In this document: piece by piece, positions 24,399 through 35,574 of the stretch
Layout of the letters: each line of letters begins with the position of its first letter
Numbering within the stretch: position 1 is the stretch's first letter
Source of the DNA: Bryum argenteum
Lineage: Eukaryota > Streptophyta > Bryopsida > Bryales > Bryaceae
DNA length: 64,000 nt
NCBI GenBank assembly: GCA_037043015.1
Contig: CM073326.1
Coordinates: 13,834,345-13,898,344, forward strand
Reading direction: 5' to 3'
Program-made: the position numbers and the translations under genes
The notes under the pieces: generated by a model
Seen by the model: only the letters and a program-made list of their open reading frames with translations
The model's database searches: none
What the model was told of the DNA's origin: nothing

Positions 24399-27300
24399 AT
24401 GGCGGTGTTTGGTGTGGAGGTGTGGACAGCAGTGGCGGTGGTGGTGCTTAGCGCCGTGGCGTACCAATTCGTAATGCAGGTGCTGTGGAAGGGGCTGTGG
24501 GAGCCGCTGAGGCTGCGGCGCATCATGGCCAAGCAGGGCGTCAAGGGCCCGCCCTTCCGCTTCCTTGTGGGACAGCTCCCGCAGCAGCAAGCGTTTCTGG
24601 ACGCGTTGCCGGATGTCATCCCTGTGGACAGCTACAAAGACTTCGCTCCCACTGTCACGCCTCTCTACGCCCTCTACTTCCCGCAATTCCCAGGTAAGGA
24701 GTTGTTTTTTTACTTTGAAACAACCGGTTGTTGTAACAATGCAAAGACACTGGAACTAAACTAAATCAGCATAGTTAGAATGCTGCGACAATTCAAAATT
24801 CAAAAAGTAAACAATGCTGTTTGATGTTGTGGTAACATATTTTCTCACTTTGACACATCTTGTACATGTGCTGATGTTAGATTGAAGCAAATATAACACT
24901 GGAACAACGCTATCTTAGAATGCTGAGACCATGCAAGATAAATAATGTATACAATGTCGTTGGATGTCGTGTTGATGTTTGTATTGTTTTGAACATTGTG
25001 TTAGCATTGTCTCGTGAAAATGAAATTTGTGTACTGTGGTGAGATAAGTGTATACTAAGCACTTATAAGTATGTTTCGGTGAGATGGTGTACTTAGAGAT
25101 TACTGTTATGTTTGATGTTTTTTGATTGAGAGGATTTTTCACTGATGTGTACTCTCGTTGCCTTCCATTTTTCCTGTTACTTTGGTTCTTTGAAGTTACC
25201 ATAAACAATAAGTTGATCAGTACTTGGGATTGGTAATTTATGTGGGAGACGATTTAGTACCACAGAATTGAGGACAATAAAATCTGCATGATTCAGAAGT
25301 GCAAATTTGTGAATTGAAAATTAGTATAACTATGTATGTTTCCATATGCAGATGAGAAGTATTTTCTGTATTGGTGGGGTAATGACACACGCTTTGTGAT
25401 TCGAGATCCGGAGATGGCAAAAGAAATATTCATCAAAAACCATGATTCTCTGAAATGGGCTCCATCAAAGAGTCATCTTGTCACCCAAGTGTTCGGAAAG
25501 GGATTAGTAATTCATGTTGGAGACAAATGGAATGCTGAGCGACATGCAATCAACCCTTTTTTCCATCAAGAATCATTGAAGGTATGTTACCGAGGCCTTT
25601 TTTCATTATGAGAATTAATATGTCTTTGTACTATTGATATACCGATTTTCAATGATCAGCTTAAATAAATAAATAAATAAGAACACCAAACCCTTGTAGG
25701 ACTGTTGTGAATAAAATGCCGGTTTGACCTACCCTTGATGATATGCCCACCGGACATAACAACAATGACGATCAGCTTACAAATTAAAAACTTTACCTTG
25801 ATATGAAGTGATTTGATGAATGTTGCAATTTCTTTCACCAACTATCTTGTTATGATAAATAAGTTTCAACTGAAATTCTGGTACACTTTATAGAAGTCAT
25901 CGTTCTTATGAAGTTGTCCAGTCGTGCAATAAATGTGGAATTTGATGAAGAAAGTTCTTGAGAACAATTTTTTCTAATAAGAGTTTCCTATTTTTTTGAG
26001 ATAGTTGTACTATATGCTTGATCAATCCTAGTATGTTTCTTAGTGATTTTAAAAGAAGTCATTATCTATTATAGATTAGTATTGTTAAATGAGATGCTTT
26101 TGCATTCATACATTGTTCTATGATTTAAATTGTAAATGTTCTCATTCAAAATATCTTGATCTTGCAAGAGACTAATATCTTATACATTTTCAAGATCATC
26201 TTAAATATTTGTATTGATATCTACGAGATTGTTGATACTTGTTCACTTGCATATAAATTGTAGAACATGGTGGACGCTATGGTTGAAGGAACTAACGAGG
26301 AAATACAAAGGTGGGAGCATATAGTTGCAGAAAAAGGAGGATTGGTTGAAATGAATGTGGAGGTAGATCTCCACAACATCTCGGGTCGCATCTTATCACT
26401 CACAGGTTTTGGCGGTGACTTTGAGAAAGGAGAACAAGTTTACAAACTCCAAGTTCAACTCACTAAAGAGATTTTCAAAGTAATTCGTAGCGCAAAATCC
26501 AAGTTCATTCCTTTCTTCAGGTACATGTGTCCTCCTTTAGAATTCATCTCTTACCATGTTTCTCTAAATGATTGTACAAAAATATATAGATTGGAATTTT
26601 CAAAACATACATTAGGAATTTTTTTATGTTCTAAAATTGTTGTAGTTCAGTATTGATTTTCTCTCTAGTAGTGCAATCATTTGCTTTCATTTCATTACTA
26701 GGTAGGTGTTTAATTCTGCACATTTTAGTTGGCTATGTAAATTCAAAAATGTGATATATGTTACGATTAACTATGAAAATATTCAAGAAAGAGTTTTCTT
26801 TGATCTTACTAGCTTCAACGAATGTTTTTTGATTAGCTTGAAGAATATGCAAATTGCTAATGAATAAGTTACTTGAACAGGAACCTTCCTACCAAACAAC
26901 ATAGGTATATTGATCAAATGATATCAAAGATGAACTTTATTATCCAAGATGTAATTAAGTGCCGCCTAGAAGCCGTTGCCTCCAAGAAAACAAGCTCAAA
27001 TGGGAAGGACCTTCTAGAACATATGTTGGAAGCGGCAAGCGATGGATGGAATGAAGATACCACAGAGTTTAATCTTGCCTCTGTATTTGAAAATTGCAAG
27101 CTGTTTTACATGGCGGGACAAGATACAGTTGCGAACGCGACATCTTATGCAATGCTTTTGTTAGCCTTGCACCCTGATTGGCAAGAGCGTGCTCGGAAGG
27201 AAGTCCTAGAAGTTGTTGGCAATGAAGAGAGCTTCAATCCAAGCGTTTTGTCTCATCTCAAATTGTTGGGGATGATTGTGAATGAGACTTTGCGACTTTT

Positions 27301-27691
27301 TTCACCCGGTCCAATTATCACTAGATTGGTAGACAAGGACTTGCAACTATCTAACATGTTTATTCCCAAGGGTATAACAATTGAGTTTGCTGCTGGAGTA
27401 GTTCACCAAGACAAGGAGTTCTGGGGAGATGATGTTGCAGAGTTCAATCCTGAGAGGTTTGCAAATGGAGTTGGAGGTGCTTGTTCACATCCACAAGCAT
27501 TCAACCCATTCGGCTTGGGACCAAAGCTTTGCATTGGCAACAACTATGCCATGATGGAGATGAAGATAATTCTTGCGAGAGTATTACGTCGCTTTCAACT
27601 CCTTCCTTCTCCCAATTACAAACACTACCCAGTATTTGTCATTGTGATTCGACCCAAGTATGGGTTGCCTATTATGTTCAAGAAATTGTAA
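24399..27691 (+). CDS. Cytochrome P450, CYP72 clan (four exons)
   Basis: Exons 24399-24693, 25352-25581, 26264-26520 and 26881-27691 join in frame (phases 1, 0, 2) to 530 residues. An N-terminal hydrophobic anchor (about residues 7-28) precedes a basic stretch and a GPPFRFLVGQ hinge. P450 landmarks are all in place: I-helix AGQDTV (~339-344), ExxR as ETLR (~396-399), FNPERF (~450-454), and the heme loop FGLGPKLCIG with Cys at ~478. Architecture and motifs such as FLPTK-like NLPTKQHR, LHPDWQERARKEVLEV and the four-exon structure fit the CYP72 clan (non-A type). Two unusual residues are Lys for the usual Arg in the heme loop and Val for the second Thr of the I-helix. The protein is expected on the ER membrane, using a P450 reductase. 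The substrate is unknown. Confidence 0.95.
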
Positions 27692-27699
27692 ATGTTACC

Positions 27700-28600
27700 A
27701 ATGTGGTTCAACGCATTGTAAAGCAAAAGACATTCTCATTACTTGATCAAAGGATAACTTTCTCTACTCATTGCATAAATTACGTAAGTTTTTATTTGTA
27801 AAATTCAATTTAGAACCTAAAGAATAATATGACTAGTAAACACCCTCTACCAAATCTCGTTATTATGACTAGTAAATACTTAATCATATAAAAAAAATAA
27901 AAAATAAAAAATAAAAAAAAAAAATTAAAAAAAATCAGATTTTCACCCAATGAAAAACTAAAATTCCTCAAAATTCTAAATTTCACCATTTCTTAAAGCT
28001 TCATGTCTCATAACTTTTAATTCTTGAAATTTTAAGTACAAAAAGTGAAAAATAGTAAAGTGAATCAGACACCGTGATGTGAAAAATAATAATTATTTCC
28101 TTTCACAAAACGAAAGCTGGTAGAGGCTACAGTATAACAAAATAAGGGAGCTACATCTATCTGTACTCTGAAGTTGGTACAGTAACTTTCAAAATCAGGA
28201 GATTCCAATTACTGCAGCACAAATTGTAGCATGGCACCTCTTCGGTTATAAATTTGTAAGATCGCACATGCAAATGAACAGAATGTTTCATACTCTAACT
28301 CGTAGGTACGCAAATAAGATGAATGGCTTAACCCCTAACTCTCCTTGTTGCAAAACAGTCTAAGTCACAAAATTTGACCTTTCCTTTAGATTAAGCTCAA
28401 AAAATCTCAATCCAAACATTATTTAAGAGATTCAACCGTAAGATCTCAAAGTTCACTTGACATTCTTCTCACATACCAAATTTGAACCGTTCATTCTTCC
28501 TCATTTGTGAGATTATAATGGTCAAAGTTGGCTGAGTTTTTCTCCTGCGGGAACCTCCAAAACCCGTTTCGGGTTTTAAGGAGAGTTAGGGGTTAAAGTT
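27700..28600. other. Intergenic, P450 3' side
   Basis: AT-rich with A-rich runs at 27885-27935. It contains a fragment (about 28420-28520) of the dispersed repeat seen at 20.2-21.7 kb. No gene is recognised. Confidence 0.5.
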
Positions 28601-28639
28601 ACAGTTATGAGCGGTGGAAAATTCCCTACCATTTGAATT

Positions 28640-28745
28640 CCCTCTGCTGTGGTAGTGTCGGTACCGGTGGTCGTTGCTCTGGAGTGGCTCACTCCAATGC
28701 AGCAACATCTCTTGCCTGTGTTAAGATCTCTGAAGTCCAACAATA
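28640..28745 (-). pseudogene. Fragment duplicated from the GUX last exon
   Basis: The sequence around 28680-28740 repeats the 3' end of the GUX coding region (about 29180-29250). The shared core is CACTCCAATGCAGCAACATC against CATTCCAGTGCAGCAACATC, followed by TCTTGCC and a diverged stretch ending in CTCC. It lies about 0.5 kb downstream of the GUX stop, in the same orientation, and is frameshifted. It is a small partial duplication with no independent function visible. Confidence 0.65.
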
Positions 28746-29062
28746 ATTGTAACCTAAATGTGGTGGTGTCAATGAGCAATTGATCAGGGCAAATTCCATT
28801 CAGATGACAAATTTCCAAGTCAAATAGCAATACCAAAACTGCCGATTTGCCACCATATTTGGTTATGTTCCAAAACTGGCACCTCCATTACCGAACATCC
28901 ATTCATTCGATTCTCTGTCATATCACTGAATTCTAACCCCTGAAAGTGCCACTTTTGCGGAATATTGTCATGTTATTTTTTGACATAAGTGACTTATTAC
29001 AGTGTTGCATGGCAATATGTCTTGCCAACAGTCGTAAGAAAAATTCCAACAACAGTGCTTCC

Positions 29063-29091
29063 TGACTGACTGACTGACTGACTGACTGACT
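29063..29091. repeat. (GACT)n microsatellite
   Basis: Seven tandem GACT units in the presumed 3' UTR of GUX, 37 bp beyond the stop codon. Confidence 0.95.
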
Positions 29092-29127
29092 GGTGGTATC
29101 GGTGACGGTGCTGGTACCTGCCCTCTG

Positions 29128-32100
29128 CTACCGAATTGCGGCAGTCTCGGAATCAGAACTGGTGGCATTACTCGGAAGTAGTGGTTCATTCCAGTGCAGC
29201 AACATCTCTTGCCAGTCGCAAGACTGCACCCTGGAGTCGCAGAACTCCAGTCTCGGGTCGCGAATGGGGATGTTCCAGTGCTCATCGGGAAAGTTGGCAG
29301 CCTGGGCAACGCGGCGCTCGAATTCCCTGGCGGCTTTGGCCAGAGTGCGGAGCCAACAATGGCGTTGGAGAGAGACCGGCATGGAGTCATGGATGCGGTA
29401 CCATGAGGCGTGCGCCACATCGCTGGCGTACACGCGTTGCCCCCGCACGTTCCAGTTGCAGTCGTAATCCCTGAAACATACCCACGGCTTCATCCCCAGG
29501 TAATGAGTCAAGTATAAAATTGGGGGATCGGCACGGAAGAGATTCGTCGTGTCCTCGTACTCTTTCGCGTCGTTCGACCAGGAAAACTTCAGGTAGTTGA
29601 GGTGCTTCGGTATTCTGTGCCACCAGGGGAATATCTCGTTCAAGTACCCCTGATCTCCCCCGTTATATGACCTGCCAAACAACAAACTCAAAATCTGTCA
29701 GACCTCCATCGACTGAAGAAGGTGGAGTCGATCGAATGATGAAAAAAGCCACATCCAACATTCAACTACATCTGGACATTTCCAGGAAACTTAGACAAGC
29801 AGATTTTTGTAATTTCATGTTTGAGCAAAGATTATTAGGGATCCAAGCAGTTATACATCATGGGGATCGCCACTGAATGCTCCCAAAAAGTTCATATCTT
29901 GGTCACAAAGCGGTCTGAAAAGTTCTTGATGAGTTACTGATGGACTGCTGAGAGTCTAGAAGTATAGTTAGACTAGAATGTACTACAGACACGCCCAAGC
30001 TCTATAAAGTCATCCTCCGTCTTGTATAAAATCACACCTCTTACCTTCCAACCCTAAAACCATGTGACCCTATGAATATGAACCACTCTAACCACCCCAA
30101 CCCAAATCATATTCTATTATGTTGTTGGATGTTACTAGATATGGCCTAGAATGTGAGCTCGACCACCCCGACCCAAATCGTATTCTATTATGTCATTAGA
30201 TATGGCATGGGCTCGATTCGAATGCAGGCAGATGTGGGGAAAGAGGGAAAGGAACCTGGTTTCCATGATCTGGTCCATGAGGATATGGAACGTGCAGTTG
30301 GAGGGTTCAATGACCATAACACCAGAGTTGAAGCGATTCTCATCGTTTCCAGTGGCAGAGATTTCAGGCAATCGGAAGAGGAAGTCGATGTTGCGGTGCA
30401 CCAGAAGGTCGGAGTCGATGAAAACAATCTGCAACAAAACCAATGTCAGTGACTAAAGCATAAGAGCATAATTTCAAACGGGGAGAAAACTGAGAGTATT
30501 GATGTATTGTTACCTTGTCGTACTGGGTGAGCTGCCAGAGACGGAACTTGCTGTAGTTCCATTCGTTGTACCGATCCTTCTCGGCATGCGGGTTACGAAT
30601 CCGCTCGATAAGACGCACTTGCCACCCGGCTTCTTCCAAAGCTTCCCGCTTCTCAAGCGGAATGGATGCGTCCACCAGCATGACCAAGTCTCTGGTGGTG
30701 CCGGAGAGACGAAGACTGTGTGCTAACACGATTGCCCCGCACACGTAACTTGCGTCCGTGTGCACCATCGAGACGTATGCTTCTCTCCTCTCGTTTCCCG
30801 ATTCCACCGCCAGTTGCTCTGCAGCACTCATATTATCAACTCCCACATACCTATCAATCCCTTGCACTACACTATAAGTTTACGAATCCCAACAATGGAC
30901 AAGAATGCATGCATATGACCTTATCTAATATCACACTTACAGAATCTGATGGTTTCATATCGATAATCCATATTCAAAATACTAGACCAGAATGTTCGTG
31001 GACTACAGAGTTGTAGAAGAGGTTTGTTTTACTGATGAGAATGAGGGAGGGAGCTGGTTACCTGGCCAGTGGGTGGACAAGGAGAGTTCACAGGAGCCAA
31101 CAGGCAATGCCAACCGCTCTCGCATCCGAGCGACATTGACACGGAACAACCGCCAGTGCCCATCCTTTTTCACAAGCTCCTCACACGGAAACAGATTGAG
31201 AGCAGGCCGACATGGGCTCCCAATCAAGACGTGCATCAGTTTCTCATCTCCAGAACTCTGGGTAGCAACACTCGCCGCAGCAAGAAGAAGCTGCAACCGT
31301 TGCACATTCCGCTCATCCTGTCCGGAACACGGCACGCGCGCCACAACGAGATCCAGAGTTTTGTCGCCTCGCACGCACGGGAGTGGCAACGGCGGACACT
31401 CGGGTTGTATCCCGTACTCCTCCTCCTCGTCGATCCACTCTGGGAAGAAATCGCTCCATTGCAAGCTCTCGTTCACCTTCCCTACTGGAAAATGGAGTGG
31501 GGAGGTTCCCGATGCGTACTCTTTCCATGCCTTCGCTTCTTCCCCGCCTTCAGGTATGTTCACTAACCCGATTCGGAGTTGTGTTGGTAATCCTTCTATT
31601 CTCCATGACGGTGCTGGAATGCTGCCTGTATTCGTTTCTGTTACCCCGGATTCCGGTCTTTCGAGACTGCAGGCATCTGGCCTTACCCTTGCTCTGCAAT
31701 CAATCAGTGACACAACATTTCCTCCCTTATTGAGAAACCCAATCGTACATTCCTACATTACAAACTTCTTACAGAAAAACTTCACCGTTGATCTATCATA
31801 AACATCATGTACCATGCAACCAAAGGCATGCATTAGTAAAAAAGCTCTCGGATACTTTCTGTACTTCAATCTAGATCCTAAAACACGAATGAAAATGGAG
31901 TATGCTTGCAATTTCGAAGTTTCCATGAAGAGTACGAGGCGAGGTCCAATACCCTCTTAACAATGCAAGCATCTAGGTCTGCAAACAAAAGTGCCACCAG
32001 CTCGCTGAACCCTAAAACACCGAATTTTACTATCCTTGCAATGTCGGTGAAATTCAAATCTCCGTGAAGAGTTCATTTTCAACGCAAGAAGCGAGGGGTC

Positions 32101-32510
32101 CAACATCCCTGTCTCCGTTATCTTGACACTGCAGGCTATCACCCTAGCTCGTGCGATCAGTCCTAAAACACCGATATTTCCTATCATTGCAATGTCGGTG
32201 AAAGTCAAGTCTCCACGAGGAGTTTGATGTGTTTTTTTTTTTTTTTTTTCAAATGCAGGAGGCGAGGGTGGGTGATGAGTAAGAGCAGATCAGAGCAGAG
32301 CAGAGCTAACCTGGTACTAATCACGCGGTGTCGTCCAATTAAGAAATGTGAGTGCAAGCTAACCCTAGTGAGCAGAAAGATGGTGGCTGCCGCTACAAGA
32401 GCGACTAGCAATGGCGACGGTGGCCATCGTTTCAACACTTGCTTCCCCGCTTTGCTCCGAGATTCAATGCTCCCGCTCCACCGTGAAGAACGCCGGCTCT
32501 CGCCATCCCT
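29128..32510 (-). CDS. GUX-type xylan glucuronosyltransferase (GT8), five exons
   Basis: Exons on minus are 32311 up to at most 32510 (start unclear), 31062-31693, 30514-30860, 30256-30428 and 29128-29671. Phases 2, 1, 0 and 2 all match. This is a Golgi type II enzyme that adds glucuronic acid to xylan (GUX/PGSIP family). Exon 1 encodes a signal anchor (PLLVALVAAATIFLLT). Then come LRIGLVNI, FFPEWIDEEEE, LPVGSCELSL, YVCGAIVLAHSLRLSGTTRD, RIRNPHAEKDRYNEWNYSKF, the catalytic DxD as FIDSDLL (near 30410), ISATGND..FNSGVMVIEP, YNGGDQGYLNEIFPWWHRIP, HYLGMKPW and RDYDCNW. Family length is about 600-660 residues; here exons 2-5 give 564 and exon 1 about 65. Oddity: no in-frame ATG precedes the anchor after the in-frame stop at 32511-32513. 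The nearest ATG (32506) is in another frame. Confidence 0.92.
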
Positions 32511-32539
32511 TCAGGATACACATAAAAATCAATCAACCT

Positions 32540-32665
32540 CTCAGCTCCACCCGAATGCTAAAACCCGTCAACCCTGAACCATCTCTCAGCTCCACCCGAA
32601 TGCTAAAACCCGTCAACTCTGAACCATCTCTCAGCTCCACCCGAATGCTAAACCCTGAATCATCT
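32540..32665. repeat. 45-bp tandem repeat upstream of GUX
   Basis: Units start at 32540, 32585 and 32630, each beginning CTCAGCTCCACCCGAATGCT. The third is shortened. It lies in the presumed GUX 5' UTR or promoter. The period is a multiple of three, but no supported coding frame runs through it on the GUX strand. Confidence 0.93.
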
Positions 32666-32699
32666 CTCGCTCAGTACCAGGAAAACTGCCACGTTTGAG

Positions 32700-33980
32700 G
32701 AGACTCACAAGGTGGACCTGGGAAGACGAGACCACACTCCGAGCGCCCTCATACTCTTCACCAGATCTGGCTCGAACAGTACATGGCTACATCCATTGGA
32801 GTATGAGCAATGTGAGCATGTGGGTCAAGGAATTCATCATGTTTTGGCATGAATTTGTCAACAGGGAGGCGCTCCACGATGTAGATCTAGTTTGCTGTTC
32901 GCATTTGTGACAACATTGAGTGCATCCTGGACCATTTTGGAATGTGATTGATCCGAAGAGGGAAGGCGAGTGAAGCATGTAGTTTTGTACTGTGGTGATT
33001 GGCTAGACAAGTTGCAGGATTGTGAGGATTCTGATACACAAGTGAGATCTGGCTGCCTGCAATGCGCACCGGAATGGGAATCTTCAGCAGCACAGAGTTA
33101 ATTAAGAGTGTGTTACAACTGAACTACAGTACCAGTAACGGAGCATTTTATTTTATTTTTTTATTGTGGTCTTCAATTTTGGCTTCTTTCATCTCCAAAA
33201 AAACCTAAACTTTCCCTAGACTCTTCGAGAAACCAAGATGCCCTAACAATGATCTCTCATTCCTTAACAATGATCTCTCATTCCTTAAGATCTTTCAAAA
33301 CTGCAAAAAAAAAAAAAAGTGTATCATGAACATGTAAAACAGTTTCAATTGCGTATAGTGGTACCTGGATAAGATCAACGTCTAGTTAAGAATGTTGTCC
33401 ATGTCCCTTTATTATGCAAAAAGGCATTGTTTTGTTATGGTCAACGCTTGGATAATATCAACGTTTTTGTCTGTCCGAAAACGATGTTTACATGGTAATA
33501 AACATATTGATAACAGTGGAATCTTCTCGTAGCAAATACTACATATTGATATTTCTTCAAATATTTTTCCTAATATTCCAACCTCCGGACCATGTTTTGT
33601 GCTTTTCCTTTTCTTTGATTTTGGAGATGTTAAACCCATTTCAATAATTTATTTTCAATCATCAATTTAAATATGATAGAAAAGCAAGATATATCTATTT
33701 GAAAAAATAAATGATGGGGATACTACTTTCTCTTGATGTTATGTCTACAATTTTAAAATAAATTGATATATCCTCGCCGACATATATATATATATATATA
33801 TATATTGAAAATAAAAGCACCTTAAATAATTACAAGTGTTTGAAGTAGAGAACGATCTTTTTTTATTTAAAAGACTTGAAAAAGTTGGAAACTAGTTGGT
33901 TTGAAATGGTCATGAGATTGTGAAGAATGATTATAATAAGGGTAAAAGAATAGACTTGAACTCATTTTTAGAATTGAATA
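32700..33980. other. Intergenic region upstream of GUX
   Basis: No gene is recognised. Open frames at 32787-32978 and 32887-33093 (minus) have no domain; a GUX leader exon could be hidden here. A 23-bp direct repeat containing AACAATGATCTCTCATTCCT occurs twice at 33245-33290. A short (TA)n tract lies at 33782-33806. Confidence 0.45.
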
Positions 33981-33989
33981 CAGTGTGAT

Positions 33990-35370
33990 TTACCTATCTG
34001 GGAAGTGGACAAGGTATATTACCATTGATGAACTAGCAATGTACCGGTCATCCCGACGGAAAAGCTCTTTGTATGGTACTTTTATAAATTTATCCCGTGT
34101 CTACCATTTCCTCATATTATTTCATTATTTTTATATATGTACATGTTTTTATATATATTATTATTATCATTATATATCCAAAAAACATAAAAGTAGGTAG
34201 GTAGGTAGGTTGATAAGTTTGAAGGTTGGTACGTTGGTACGTTGGTATGTTGGTGGGTAGGAAGGATTGCCGTATAGTATTTTATTCTAGAAGAAGATAT
34301 GCCTACCACTCTCATGGTAAGCACCATGTTGATTCATATCTAGTCACTAGTATTCAAGAAATTGCTTATATCTTATTCCCCCAAGAGACTTTGAAGGCGC
34401 CAATAGAACGAGAATCATGGTGACACGATACCAAATTATATTTGTTATTGACATTCACTGTTGTTATGCCATGGGCATATCATCAAGGGTAGGTCAAACG
34501 GGAATTTTATTCACGCCAGGCCTACAAGGGTTTAGTTTTCTTATTTATTTATATTTGTTATTGACAAGTTGCATGTTGTTTTCTTGCCATATATCTCCTT
34601 GCCATTTGTAGTAAAATCTCCACCTTCAGCTCTTCCATTTTTGTAGGGTAAAAAAATAAAAGTTAACTCCTCATATAGAATCAACGTGTGGTGGAAGGCT
34701 CAAAAATTGCATTTTCTTAGAAAACCAATCATTCCGAGCAATTCTAAAAAGGAGGTCTGTGTTCATTATCCTTTAAATCTAATTTTGTAATGTACCCTTA
34801 AGAGTGGATTTTTTATTTTATTTTTAAATCCCACTCTAACCTCAAAAATTCATAACAAATGTAAGAATCTTATAAATAGTCACATCTTCCACACACTTTG
34901 CGCATTCTCCTTGACCACCCTCACAACAATTTTCTTATCATTACACTAGTAAGGTTCCCGTTGTCCTGATTGATGGGGAAGCTCTTTATATGGTAATTCT
35001 AAGAAAGTATCCCGTGTCTACCATTTCCTCATTCATTGTTATGTTTATAGGTTGGTAGGTTTGTATGTTGGTAGGTTGGTGGGTAGGAAGGATCGCCGTA
35101 CAGGGGCAATGGTTCGTGGCAGCTACCAAGGAGGCACCCTAGAATCCGTGGAGACCCCCCAAGGCCATTTTTGATGATTTTGAATTCAAAAATGGGGTTT
35201 GCGGCCCCAAATTACTCTCGAAGCATACTCCTTGGCAATTTGAACCAATACATTAAAAAATAGGGGGCTCCTTTATCCCTCCCCCATCCTCCTTGGTAGC
35301 TGCCACAAACGCTTAGCCGCCGTACAGTATTTTATTATAGAAGTAGATTTGTGCAGTTTTATAGAAGTAG
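33990..35370 (+). repeat. Duplicated repeat, two direct copies about 0.9 kb apart
   Basis: Copy 1 (about 34040-34300) and copy 2 (about 34950-35350) share GTATCCCGTGTCTACC-type sequence (ATCCCGTGTCTACCATTTCC), a GTTGGTA-rich stretch ending GGTGGGTAGGAAGGAT, then GCCGTA(T/C)AGTATTTTATT and a TAGAAG box. Copy 2 is interrupted by a MITE at 35104-35317; copy 1 is not. A 22-bp tandem repeat (ATAGAAGTAGATTTG core) follows at 35335-35375. Confidence 0.85.
35104..35317. mobile_element. Mutator-like MITE (214 bp)
   Basis: The inverted ends share GTGGCAGCTACCAAGGAGG (left from about 35116, right complement ending about 35307), with looser similarity out to the tips. The element is flanked by a 10-bp direct repeat CGCCGTACAG (35094-35103 and 35318-35327), close to the 9-10 bp duplications typical of Mutator-like elements. 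The paralogous copy at about 34267-34276 has a single GCCGTATAG at the equivalent place, as expected for an unoccupied site. There is no coding capacity. Confidence 0.85.
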
Positions 35371-35574
35371 ATTTGGTTAAAATAAGTTACTGGAATTGAA
35401 GCAGCCCACACTAAGTACCAACATAACGGTCATAGGGCATGCCCGTGCTGACAGTCCCTGTGACCGAGGGGTAAGAGACCGTGGATGCCCGAAGGAGTTG
35501 CGATCGCTCGTGTTTCTTGCAGCACAATCAACGAAGGTTGTGATCAATCAGCTCATTAATCAGCAGATCGGGCC

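Noticed and set aside
31069-31801. Long plus-strand open frames opposite GUX exon 2
   Set aside because: The minus strand encodes the conserved GUX N-terminal domain with correct splice phases; the plus frames are shadows.
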